From Mactromeris polynyma (taxonomy: Eukaryota; Mollusca; Bivalvia; Venerida; Mactridae): 64,000 bases of DNA. The position numbers were made by a program, and so were the translations under genes. The notes below the pieces were generated by a model. That model had not been told where the DNA came from and did no database searches. It was given only the letters and a program-made list of their open reading frames with translations. Position 1 is the first letter of the stretch; each line of letters starts with the position of its first letter. This document shows, one piece after another, positions 39,401-46,900 of this stretch. Where the stretch lies: assembly GCA_032209605.1 (NCBI GenBank), contig JASFXZ010000001.1, positions 29,082,619 to 29,146,618 on the forward strand. Reading direction: 5' to 3'.

Positions 39401-39626
39401 AACAACTTTAAAAAATTCCCCACCGCCACAACTTTTTTTAGGAGATCCAGAAGTGATCAACGTCCCTACACTAATGTATGAAACAGTATCTAAACCAACC
39501 TACCCAACTGTTACAGGATTCAGACATATTTTTGTCTAGACCTTACCTATTTGTGTGTCTGGCCCCTGTCTTGCGTGTGTGTTGTTTACTCCCCCCACCA
39601 GACTTGCATTCACCTTGATCGGCCAT
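10489..39626 (-). CDS. TRIP12: TRIP12 HECT-type E3 ubiquitin ligase, complete gene
   Basis: TRIP12 is a mainly nuclear HECT E3 acting in the ubiquitin-fusion-degradation pathway and chromatin and DNA-damage control (vertebrate knowledge). I joined 38 coding exons on the minus strand, from ATG at 39626 to TGA at 10489. All junctions are GT-AG, every phase joins, and the sum is 6603 nt (2200 residues plus stop; human is about 1990). Order: basic Ser-rich disordered region (about 1-530), ARM-like repeats (about 540-886), WWE (about 900-990), a linker with a conserved acidic stretch, and HECT (about 1800-2200). The active-site motif [11 protein letters not shown] places Cys near residue 2167, 33 residues from the end. 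The extra length is mostly in the N-terminus. The start is the first in-frame ATG of an exon that begins at 39674, so at least one non-coding 5' exon lies upstream. Exon coordinates are in the block entries. Confidence 0.96.
11287..11526. mobile_element. MITE with imperfect ~45-bp inverted termini, TRIP12 intron
   Basis: The left arm (ATGCCGAGTCCAAAAAGAAT, then GTGTGCATGGGATAATATGG) is inverted at the right end, where TAGCCCATGCACACTTCCTT is followed by ATTTGACTCGGCAT. A C-run (11461-11469) lies inside. No coding capacity. Superfamily not assigned. Confidence 0.6.
11831..12160. mobile_element. PIF/Harbinger-like MITE, copy 2 (inverted relative to 1954-2317)
   Basis: Its reverse complement follows copy 1 almost throughout: CTTTTCAATT, CCCAAATTTGGGAAAATAAG, TTTATAAAAGGTTAAATACA and AAACAGCCT all recur in the same order. 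The termini are more decayed than in copy 1. It lies in the TRIP12 intron between exons 12215 and 11099. Confidence 0.65.
15913..27614 (-). CDS. TRIP12: TRIP12 exons, central region between WWE and HECT (residues 994-1798)
   Basis: Exons: 27614-27487, 26794-26688, 26047-25929, 25562-25316, 24567-24297, 23646-23571, 23165-23056, 22250-22065, 21079-20876, 19920-19789, 19169-19110, 18758-18556, 18147-18032, 17429-17278, 16721-16573, 16066-15913. Anchors include [87 protein letters not shown] and [17 protein letters not shown], each matching vertebrate TRIP12. Exons 25562-25316 and 24567-24297 are Ser-rich and poorly conserved. The 60-bp exon 19169-19110 encodes only [20 protein letters not shown], an acidic segment also present in vertebrates. 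Confidence 0.94.
16756..16970. mobile_element. Non-autonomous element with 10-bp flanking duplication, copy 1
   Basis: AGTAAATCAT is found directly before (16746-16755) and directly after (16971-16980). The interior contains TTGACAAATTGGGGGTCCTT and GGGTCCCAGATACGC. A reverse-complement copy is at 27645-27835. A 10-bp duplication would suit a Mutator-like or related DNA transposon, but the superfamily is not established. Confidence 0.55.
17865..17975 (-). repeat. tRNA-derived SINE head
   Basis: On the minus strand CACCGTGGTTGGGCACTTGC resembles a tRNA A box and GGTTTTGGGTTCAATTC a B box, separated by an anticodon-stem-like CCTCGTATGTCGGAGG. Acceptor pairing is poor, so it is not a functional tRNA. 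It lies inside a TRIP12 intron, in the gene's own orientation. Confidence 0.55.
18320..18489. mobile_element. hAT-like short element, copy 1 (CAGTGGTGTCA termini)
   Basis: Perfect 11-bp inverted termini CAGTGGTGTCA / TGACACCACTG bound a 170-bp non-coding core containing a C-run. The CAGNGGTG start is typical of hAT. A second copy is at 40234-40402 with the same core order (GGAGCTGGTAAAA, GTATGAATGAT, CTACTTCA, AATTAATGACACC). No clear 8-bp target duplication remains. Confidence 0.65.
20075..20150 (+). repeat. Degenerate tRNA-derived SINE head
   Basis: GGATAGCTCAATCTGTAGAG is a good tRNA A-box arm. About 30 bases on, AGGTCATAATTTTAAATCC occupies the B-box place but has lost the GTTCGA core. 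The body is not delimited. Confidence 0.5.
21260..21499. mobile_element. TIR element with internal long G-run, copy 1
   Basis: Ends CAGGGGTTCTAA / TTAGAACCCCTG, flanked by the direct repeat AACTCT (21254-21259 and 21500-21505). Inside, 21320-21356 is an almost pure G tract. A partial inverted copy is at 24707-24835. It lies between TRIP12 exons 22065 and 21079. Confidence 0.65.
22320..22729. mobile_element. MITE rich in TTCTTAAG, TRIP12 intron
   Basis: Inverted termini are GGGTCCCGTTTCATT and AATGAAAC-like ATTGAAACAGAACCC. The interior is packed with CTTAAG/TTCTTAA words on both strands, so it should fold extensively. It is about 410 bp, non-coding, and directly downstream of exon 22250. Confidence 0.55.
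24707..24835. mobile_element. Same family as 21260-21499, partial copy 2 (inverted)
   Basis: Starts CAGGGGTTCTAA; its reverse complement contains TGATAATGCTGGGTCATTGA and AGCTTCGATCAGAGCAGC in the same order as copy 1. The other terminus is missing. Confidence 0.6.
26155..26310. repeat. Dispersed molluscan-type repeat (ACAAGAG ... GAGCGGACA)
   Basis: The phrases ACAAGAGTGGCAAACTGTCA, TTCACCAAGTTTAATAATGA and TCGGATGAAAACT...TTAGAGAGCGGACA match a repeat I recognise as common in bivalve and gastropod genomes (from memory). No ends are defined here. It lies in a TRIP12 intron. Confidence 0.4.
27264..27460 (-). repeat. Intronic minisatellite, ~20-bp unit, 27 bp after a splice donor
   Basis: About ten imperfect copies of a ~20-base unit, on the plus strand CACCGAAAACGATCAATTTCT. 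In TRIP12 sense the unit reads AGAAATTGATCGTTTTCGGTG, so junctions between units create TTTTCGGTGAGAA. The array starts 27 bases past the real donor of exon 27614-27487. It encodes no supported protein. Confidence 0.8.
27645..27835. mobile_element. Same family as 16756-16970, copy 2 (inverted)
   Basis: In reverse complement it reads TTGACAAATAAGGGGTCCTT and GGGTCCCAGATATGC in the same order as copy 1, and ends in AAGATTTCTGCGTCAA, matching AAGATTTCTGCATCAA. It lies in the TRIP12 intron next to exon 27614-27487. Confidence 0.6.
28374..29035 (-). CDS. TRIP12: TRIP12 exons, WWE domain (residues 886-993)
   Basis: Exons 29035-28879 and 28539-28374. The first encodes the WWE core [20 protein letters not shown], with the two Trp and downstream Ile/Asp-rich segment expected of a domain that in this family recognises poly-ADP-ribose. 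The second starts [20 protein letters not shown] and continues [20 protein letters not shown], corresponding to the longer vertebrate WWE isoform in which an AAHQ-type segment precedes [10 protein letters not shown]. Here that segment is built into the same exon, so it looks constitutive unless an internal acceptor is used. Confidence 0.94.
29433..34238 (-). CDS. TRIP12: TRIP12 exons, ARM-like repeat region (residues 590-886)
   Basis: Exons: 34238-34153, 32912-32715, 32126-32034, 31435-31274, 30873-30751, 30358-30247, 29547-29433. Recognisable conserved phrases include [40 protein letters not shown] and [11 protein letters not shown], nearly identical to vertebrate TRIP12. The fold is a helical armadillo-like solenoid used for substrate or partner binding. 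The join from MCQ to MLVMGNE works directly in phase 0, but a possible extra in-frame exon lies between them (see 33311-33361). Confidence 0.95.
32460..32545 (-). repeat. tRNA-derived SINE head
   Basis: On the minus strand TAGTGGTCTAGGGGTAAAGT resembles an A box and GAGTTTGTATCCCG a decayed B box, with an anticodon-arm-like stretch between them. It lies in the TRIP12 intron between exons 32715 and 32126. Confidence 0.5.
33311..33361 (-). CDS. Candidate 51-bp cassette exon in the TRIP12 ARM region
   Basis: On the minus strand a 51-base open stretch (17 codons: [17 protein letters not shown]) is preceded by TTGTTAG and followed by the donor GTAAGC. Its phase (0/0) fits exactly between exons 34238-34153 and 32912-32715, so inclusion would insert 17 residues after EIEMCQ without shifting the frame. 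I know of no matching segment in vertebrate TRIP12, and a short open stretch with splice-like ends can arise by chance. Confidence 0.3.
33669..33925. repeat. Two-unit tandem duplication, ~160-bp period
   Basis: 33674-33765 and 33834-33925 share the order TTTCAG-TCTTAT-ATGTTTAA, TAAGG, CCCCTAGTGG / CCCTGTAGTGG, CCAGGG, AGGACATACT, CGAAG, TTTCAA. The period is about 160 bp. It lies in a TRIP12 intron. Confidence 0.55.
34271..34677. mobile_element. hAT-like non-autonomous element with near-perfect 8-bp duplication
   Basis: The termini TAGGGGCGAGACGAT and ATCATCTCACCCCTA are inverted complements with two mismatches. The flanks are ATAATCAT (34263-34270) and ATTATCAT (34678-34685), an 8-bp target duplication with one change, as expected for hAT. 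The interior has ATCGATC and ATATCGTGATA-type palindromic words. It lies in the TRIP12 intron just upstream of exon 34238. Confidence 0.72.
35026..35172. mobile_element. Short TIR element, copy 2 (CAGTGTTCTCACTAG ends)
   Basis: Same family and orientation as 8137-8297, sharing the ends and the interior phrase around AATTTCAAAGAAATGTTGCC. It lies in the TRIP12 intron between exons 34153-34238 and 35520-35693. Confidence 0.62.
35520..39626 (-). CDS. TRIP12: TRIP12 exons, N-terminal disordered/basic region (residues 1-589)
   Basis: Coding exons, in transcript order: 39626-39547 ([14 protein letters not shown] start), 38513-38405, 37941-36758, 36259-36039, 35693-35520. The 1184-bp exon encodes about 395 residues dominated by Ser, Lys and Arg, with a nuclear-localisation-like cluster [18 protein letters not shown] and the conserved closing phrase [16 protein letters not shown], close to vertebrate SLRRSTRQKTTGSCAS. 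The last exon carries [17 protein letters not shown], the strongest N-terminal anchor for the family. In vertebrates this region contacts chromatin. A frame in the large exon seems to start at 37923, but that codon is GTG; the exon is entered by splicing at 37941. Confidence 0.93.
38041..38203. mobile_element. Small TIR element, TRIP12 intron
   Basis: 163 bp bounded by CAGGGGTTCCA and TGTAACCCCTG (complementary apart from one position), with internal TTTGACCCC and TGACCCT words. No target duplication is seen and no second copy is in the window. Confidence 0.45.
38875..39336. mobile_element. MITE with CAGTCATGGCGAAT termini, TRIP12 intron 1 (coding)
   Basis: Left CAGTCATGGCGAATACCCAT and right GGAAGTCATTCGCCATGACTG are inverted complements over about 14 bp. 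The interior is full of CGGTC/GACCG words on both strands (TCGGTCAGTCGGACCTGACC), giving many small hairpins. About 460 bp, non-coding. Confidence 0.6.
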
Positions 39627-39674
39627 AGGCACAACACCTCATCTGGCTCATGCCAGGGTTAGCCAGGATTGTAG
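39547..39674 (-). other. First TRIP12 coding exon with 48 bases of 5' UTR
   Basis: In TRIP12 sense the exon starts after TATATTTCAG at 39674, carries 48 untranslated bases, then ATGG at 39626 (G at +4). An acceptor upstream of the ATG shows that the transcription start is in an earlier, non-coding exon, which I could not locate. A motif CACTTCCGTTTTT (42155-42170) could be an ETS-type promoter site, but this is weak. Confidence 0.7.
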
Positions 39675-40233
39675 CTGAAATATATATATAGAAACTATTA
39701 CTTGTTATGCTATAATTGGATATATTCAAATACTATAATTTTGATGTTACAAATTTCTTGAAATTCCTCGAGCATGTTACAGTTAGTAATAAATTTATGA
39801 CCATCGTAAAGCTGTAATTTATGAAGATGCCCAAAACAAACTGAAACCCAATTCAAGGTTAGTAATGGGTGATTAAGAAGATGTGTAGTAAAACCTGCTT
39901 GAAACAAATAATGCTTTCAATGAAAGCTATTTTTCATGAATTGTTATCATTCGAAGTTGAGTAGCATTAAGATAAGACTAAATTGAGACGTTCGTCAAAT
40001 CACATGCACTCAAAAGAAAATTAGATGTTTTATATTTCTAAGTGTTGATAAATACAAGCCACAGATAACATTGTTTTTAATGAAATTATTTACATGTATG
40101 GTCTTTCTAGAGTTAATTTTATAACGAGGCATAATTTTGAATGCTCACTGGCATAAAAAAACTTTCCAAAATCAAACAAAGTTTGAGTGATATTTGGCAT
40201 GACCATTACACCATAATTAAATCTGAAATGCAG

Positions 40234-40402
40234 CAGGTGTCAATAAGAGACGGGAGCTGGTAAAATTACCCAGTTACTTAAGCATCATCACCCGGCTACT
40301 TTTCCTATATGAATGATTTATAATTAAGAGAAATACCCCCCCCCCGATCCCCACCTACTTTTGGTGATTTTCCTGCTACTTCAGTAATTAATGACACCCC
40401 TG
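40234..40402. mobile_element. hAT-like short element, copy 2
   Basis: Same orientation and order of blocks as 18320-18489, ending in TTAATGACACCCCTG. It lies upstream of TRIP12 coding exon 1, in its 5' intron or flank. Confidence 0.63.
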
Positions 40403-41509
40403 GAAAGGAGGAGAAATTAGAGATCTAGGCGAGTATTTGATGTCTCCTGTTAGCCCTCTATGATCTATCTAATTTAAATGGGAAGTTTTGAGTAGGAAAA
40501 CTAACTTTATTTCTACAACTTGGGAATTGTTTGAGATGTATCTTACCATTCCTACCTGAAAAATGGTCAGTAATGTGTATGTGTTGCTAAAATCCAGGCT
40601 TGTGGTGACCATGAGAGCATGACAAAATGAGGGCCCTATGTAATGTAATCTCCTTTTGAGACTTCAAATCTTCCTCTTAAAAATCATGAAAAACTCTCAG
40701 CAGTCAAAAACAGTTGGGATGCACGAGTTAAATTACCAAACATTGTCAATTTGCTGAAAGTGAAACAAGCCTAAGTCAGAATGTGACAGATCTGTCACTA
40801 TATTATGCTAGGCAATACTAACTTTTAATTCAAGATTTCTCCTGGGCAGTTATAATGTAAACAAATCAAAATCTTATACCATAATATGTATCTCATGCAG
40901 AACTTGTAGTAAATGGATAATCAGCGTTACACCGATTGTAACTATCAGACTTTCACAGTTTCAGACCTTCTTAAATATATTTCTAATTAGTTTGTCTTGA
41001 AGACTTTCAACAGAAGAACATTCAACATGCTTCTAATACAGACAGCAGGTAAAGGGTCAACTCGGCCAACTTTTGAAGTGCAGTTAAAAAGCGAAGTTGT
41101 TCACACCTTCGGTATACTAAAGAAGGTGATAGTATTCGTCTTTTTAAGCGCAATGAAAAGGCTTATTTGTTATTTATACCAATATTATGAAATAAATATT
41201 AAAGGTTTTCGTATCGTCTACTTTGTTTCAAATCTATAAAGAATAAAATAATGATACAATGTGAAAGAAATACCTCTAATAATTGGTTTTGAGTAAAAAC
41301 GGCATGACAAGTATGTTCAAATTATAACAGATTATGAGATACCAAAATACATTTCACAGGGAAATTTCCTCCCCATTGAGCTGAAATTTCCAAGTGCTGC
41401 AATTCAATAATGTTTTCAACTTCCATTTAATTGGTTTTAACTTAAATATTAATGATCAATGTATCAAAATTCAACACTTAAAACGTTCATATATATCGCC
41501 TCAATTATT

Positions 41510-41588
41510 GGGCCGAGTTGGACCAGACCGAGTTGGTAAGTGGGCCGAGTAGGACCAGGCCGAGTTGGTAAGTGGGCCGAGTTGACCC
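41510..41588. repeat. Short tandem repeat, 32-bp unit, about 2.4 copies
   Basis: Units start at 41510, 41542 and 41574, each opening GGGCCGAGT and closing CCGAGTTGGTAAGT. The first two differ at only two or three positions. It is markedly GC-richer than its surroundings. Confidence 0.8.
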
Positions 41589-43700
41589 TGAACCAGACAG
41601 CAACAGTCGACAAGACAAACTGATATGTTTGCATTATAAAATGGTGTATATCTCAGTTCTATCTAGTTGTATACAAGACAGAAGGGTGTATCATTACAAT
41701 ATATACCAGATTTCCATCCAATGACAATGTGCAATACACGATAAATCCACTCCCCACCCACCATTTACAATACAACGCAAAAGAAAACACGCCATGACGA
41801 TTATTTTCATAATACATCAATCTTTAACAATATTATAAAAACCTAGTTTAGACTTGGCACATTTCTAGCAATGGTGTAACAAATATAAACTTGACTAATA
41901 CGGGCAAAATGGATTTGTTTTGGCTTCGAACGGCCGATGTTCTACGTTGAAAAAAGCAGACTTAAAATGTCCAATATGTAGTCAGTATCACGAACTAGAA
42001 TTCAGGATTGGGATAAAAATCCTTAAAACTACATACTTGTTTGAAGAACAGCACAATAAAGTGGGAATAAAAGATGAAAATGACGATTTTTGTGATTTCT
42101 GTATTTGTTAAGAAACAGATGATCCTTCAGTAGGAGCTGCGTGCGCATAAATACCACTTCCGTTTTTAGTAGGCAAGAGGACACTAAATTGTACGGCATG
42201 CTTGCATTAGACGTATTCATGGCAATTGAGAAACTAATAAATATCTGCATTTTACGAGACAAAAATGCTACAAATGAATTTGTTGCTATTTAAACAAGAA
42301 ATAATATCGGCTTATCCTACGATTATTATAAGGTCGTTATAATAAGCCACGTTTATATCAGAATGTACTCGTTCAGTTATAATTATGCTGATATGTGGAA
42401 TATACATGTATATCCTGGGACAAATATACACTTAAAACAAAACTTATAAGTGTGCACATTTTTAATGTCGAATAACTTTTTTATTGATTAAAATTTCTAC
42501 AAGTAATTTATATATTGGTTATAGGCTATGAGCAAATTATGATACTCTGGTCGAATTTATCGATCTAAATAACACGGTTCGTCGAGTCAGGATGAGCACA
42601 CGAGCTATTAGACTCTTTCCAATCAATCAGATCATCTTTAAGAGGTGCAGTTTTGATTTTATCACATCATCACATTTATTGATTTTATTTGTTCAATCTG
42701 AGGATTTATGACATGAAATTGTTGAAAATTTCAGCAAAAACAGACTAATATTGACCAAGACACGGTCATATTTATACCTATACTCTTATAAGTTTTTTAT
42801 GTGTATACATATATATTGGTCCCAGATATATCTTACTACCTATTGTAATATATAGGTGCAAGTACAGACTAGAAATGTGGAAGTAGGCTCAAAAAATTCC
42901 GAAAACATCAGGACATCAAGTATGATTAGGTTACGGGATGTCTGCTACGAAGAAGACTCGGAGACTTAGGGACCTTCTATCAGATTATTCTATGTAACTG
43001 TCTATGTAAAACTGTCACTGTTTCATGAAGTGTTACAGCTGGCATGACAGGAACACATTCAAATGACAAAAAGTATATCAAAATGTATTCATGGTCGGAA
43101 CGTATACACAAAGTTACATATGCACTTTTACCTGAGAGTAAAATAAAACCGGACAATAAAACCTATATACTGCATTTTTATGTATATACTCCCGAGAAAA
43201 TTATCAAACTATTGGTGAAAGGCCATTGAATTTAATTATTACTCGACATCAATATAAAAACACTATTTCTGACATTTTCAACTTTGAACACCATCCTATT
43301 TTCCAGTTGTATGTTTCTGCTGCACGCGCGTATACAGTGCTCTTCCCTGGCCACGCCCCATTCTGTACATAATTAATATTCATTTAGACTCTTATTACTC
43401 TGATAGACGACGTAAGCTAAGTCACCCTATTTTTCTCTCAGGACTTCGGTTACCCTATCACATGTATTCATACCCATGTCCGCACTAGTTTTTTGCTGTC
43501 TGTACAAACATTTCTCAATAATTCTAATATTTATTTGTCCTTCATTTGGATGTTCAACTTTCTTAGGTCAATGTATATATCAGGCGCGTAGCGTCATGTA
43601 CGCAGAGTACGCAGCTGCGTACACATTGTCTCGAAAAATCGAAAAAATAAAAAGTTCAAATCTGCATTAAAAAAATGACCTCTACATATAGTAGGGTGAG

Positions 43701-43900
43701 TGTTATGTCCTATCATATATATCTATCATTGTATGCTTTACATATACATGTATGTGAGACCATCATTCTATTAGTGTTGATTCTATACATATATACAGAT
43801 ATACACTCTGTACAGTACTTCCGGAATAAAGCAGCCATTACCATTCTATGTGTTTTCTTATAGTTATTAAATCCATAAAGTATAAACAAGAGACACATCA
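43701..43900 (+). repeat. 5' LTR of the Gypsy element
   Basis: 200 bp, TG...CA ends. It contains AATAAA at 43825-43830, a likely polyadenylation signal, about 70 bases before the end. Compared base by base with 48567-48766, I see no difference. Confidence 0.95.
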
Positions 43901-43902
43901 TC

Positions 43903-43915
43903 TGGCGACGAGGAT
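43903..43915 (+). other. Primer-binding site, tRNA-Ser type
   Basis: TGGCGACGAGGAT, two bases after the 5' LTR, is complementary over 13 bases to a tRNA 3' end ATCCTCGTCG plus CCA. That matches the end of animal tRNA-Ser(GCT) as I remember it. Such tRNAs prime minus-strand DNA synthesis. Confidence 0.8.
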
Positions 43916-43998
43916 ATTTAAAACAATACAAACCCGCGTTGGATTATTATTTGTGATTTGTTAAATTGATGGATTACGACGTTTAACAACCAAACATC

Positions 43999-46900
43999 AT
44001 GAATAATTTACCTCACTTTCCATCGTTTGACTATGAAACGGACAGGTCAAATGCAGGAACAAAATGGGAAAAATGGATGGGGCGGTTAGAAAATCTATTT
44101 GTTGGACTGAAAATTGCTGATGGTGATCAGCAACGGGCTTTATTATTACATTATGCTGGAGAAAAGGTATACGACATATACGATGCAGAAAAGAGAGATT
44201 CTGAAGCAACATATGAGGCAACAAAGAAAGTGCTTACAGACTATTTTTCACCAAAGAAAAACGTGCAAATGGAAATATATAATTTTCGGTCACATAAGCA
44301 AAGTGAAACGCAATCATTAGATGAATTTGTGACTGAATTAAGAACATTAGCAAAGAACTGTAAGTTTAATGAGGTAGACAAAGAAATTCTACAACAAGTG
44401 ATTCAAAATTGCAGGTCGAATCAGTTACGTAGACGTGCACTAAGAGAGCCGGATAAGTCACTTAATGATATTTTAACATTGGGGCGTATGTTAGAACAAT
44501 CAGAATTGCAGGCATCTGCAATAGAGGGGCCTGAAAAAGTGCAATATGTCCAAGCACCGCAGCGTGGAAAGAATAAATGGCATAACCAGGGTCGTGGGAA
44601 AAAGCAAAATCGAGGGCGTGGCAATGGTGGAGCAGGACGCAGCTACAGCTCAGCAGCATCATCACGTGATCATAAACAGCCTAATGCAGTCTGCAGGAAT
44701 TGTGGCTACGAATATCCACACAGAGATAAGCCGTGCCCGGCAAAAGGGAAGAAGTGTAATAAATGCCAAAAGGTGAATCATTTCGCTAAGTGTTGTCGGG
44801 GAAAGTATGTAAATGAAGTCCAGCAGAACTGTGAGTATTTACAGGACAGTTCAGACAGTGAAGGTTTCAACTATAATATTACAGTTAAACGTGTTGACGG
44901 CCATAAGTCGAAGAAGTCGCCAACAACTTGTTTAAATGTAAATGGAAAACGAGTAACAATGACAATTGACACTGGCTCAACAGTTAACATCATAGACGAA
45001 AGGTCTTATGAATTTCTGGGGAAACCAAACCTGAATAAAAGAAGATTGCCCAAATTGTTACCATACGGAGGTGGGTCTAATCTCAAGGTGTTAGGCTCCT
45101 GTGATCTAACTATAGATAAATGCGGAAAATTCACTGTCGCAACATTTTACCTGGTCAAAGGTAATTTTGGTATGCTCGTAGGATATGAAACGTCATGTGA
45201 GTTGGAACTTGTTCACGTCAATCAAAGTATCACGACGGATAGCAAGGATGTAGAAAACAAGTACCCAGGAATTTACACAGGCATAGGCAAACTAAAGGAC
45301 AGAAAGGTCAAATTACATGTCAATAAGAATATAATGCCGGTTGCACAAAGGAATAGACGGACACCATTTCACCTAAGGGAGAAAGTAGCTAAGGAAATAG
45401 ACAAATTGGTAAAAGACGACATAATAGAAGAAGTAAGAAATGAATCAACGCCCTGGGTATCACCGATCGTGACGCCACCTAAGAAAAATGGAGACGTCAG
45501 GCTATGTATTGACATGCGCGAGGCAAACAAGGCAATAGAGAGAGAACGTCATCCAATGCCTACCATCGACGAATTAATACACGACATGAACGGCGCACGA
45601 GTGTTTAGCAAGCTGGATTTACGGTGTGGATACAACCAACTTGAGCTAGAAAAAGAATCAAGGTCAATTACAACATTCTCTACGCATATGGGAATATATA
45701 GATTTAAGCGTCTAAATTTTGGAACAAATTCAGCCAGTGAAGTTTTTCAGAAGGCCATAAGTTGTTTAATTCAAAATATAAAAGGGGCCAAAAATATATC
45801 GGATGACATTATTGTGTTCGGGAAAAATCAAACCGAACATGATAAGGCATTAGACAGGGTATTCAGTGCTTTGCACAAGAACGGACTTACCCTTAATAAG
45901 CAGAAATGCGAGTTCAATAGGCCAGAAATAACATTCTTTGGGGTTGTATTCAAAGGGACAGGAATATCAGCAGATCCAATGAAAGTGGAAGCGATAAGAT
46001 CTATGGAACAACCCATGAACGTATCTGAATTACGAAGTTTTTTAGGTATGACATCATATTGTTCAAGATTCATCAACAGCTATGCCTCTATCACAGAACC
46101 ACTACGCCGATTAACTAAAAAGGACACTGCATGGGTATGGGAAACATGTCAACAGGATGCATTTGACAAGTTAAAATCGGAACTAAGTAGTGATACGGTA
46201 ATAAGATACTATGATCCAACGAAGGATATTACGATAATCACAGATGCTTCACCTGTAGGATTGTCAGGAATACTTACACAGGAAGGTCAAGTTGTTGCAT
46301 ATGCAAGCCGTGCATTATCACCAACTGAATCACGGTATAGTCAAACCGAGAGAGAAGCGCTAGCCGTAGTATGGTCGTGTGAACACTATGGGATGTATTT
46401 ACGGGGTGCACCAATGTTCACAGTAATCACAGACCATAAACCGTTGACATCGATTTGGTCGAAAAAACAACCACCGTTACGTATTGAAAGATGGGGTTTA
46501 CGTCTGCAACCATTTAAAATGAAGATTATTTACCAGGCAGGGAAGGACAATCCGTCTGACTATATGAGTAGACACCCATTAAAATATGCTGAAAACAGGA
46601 ATCTAGCTGATGAATATGTGGCATTTATCGCAACAGAAGCAGTACCGAATGCAATGACACTTGATGAAGTTAAAATGGCATCGGTCAGCGATAAGACAAT
46701 CCAGAAAGCGATTGAATTCACGAAAAATGGAAAATGGTTTGAACTGAAGACATTAGTAGATCCTGGCATAGATATGGAAGACTTGATGGCTTTACGAAAT
46801 ATCAAGGATGAACTGACCGTTCACAGTGAAACTGTTTTGTTAAGAAATGATAAATTAGTAATGCCCAAAGTATTAAGAGCGAAGGCAGTTAAATTGGGCC

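Larger units (their letters stand above)
39675..43695. other. TRIP12 5' flank / first intron, no supported gene
   Basis: No frame here shows a recognisable domain or splice-joined coding pattern. It contains the hAT-like copy at 40234-40402 and a short tandem repeat at 41510-41588. The non-coding TRIP12 exon 1 and promoter should lie here or beyond the retrotransposon. Confidence 0.5.

Noticed and set aside
41920..42111. 63-codon Cys-containing frame (CPIC, CDFC words)
   Set aside because: Looks faintly zinc-finger-like, but spacing fits no known finger and there are no flanking splice signals or homologous exons.
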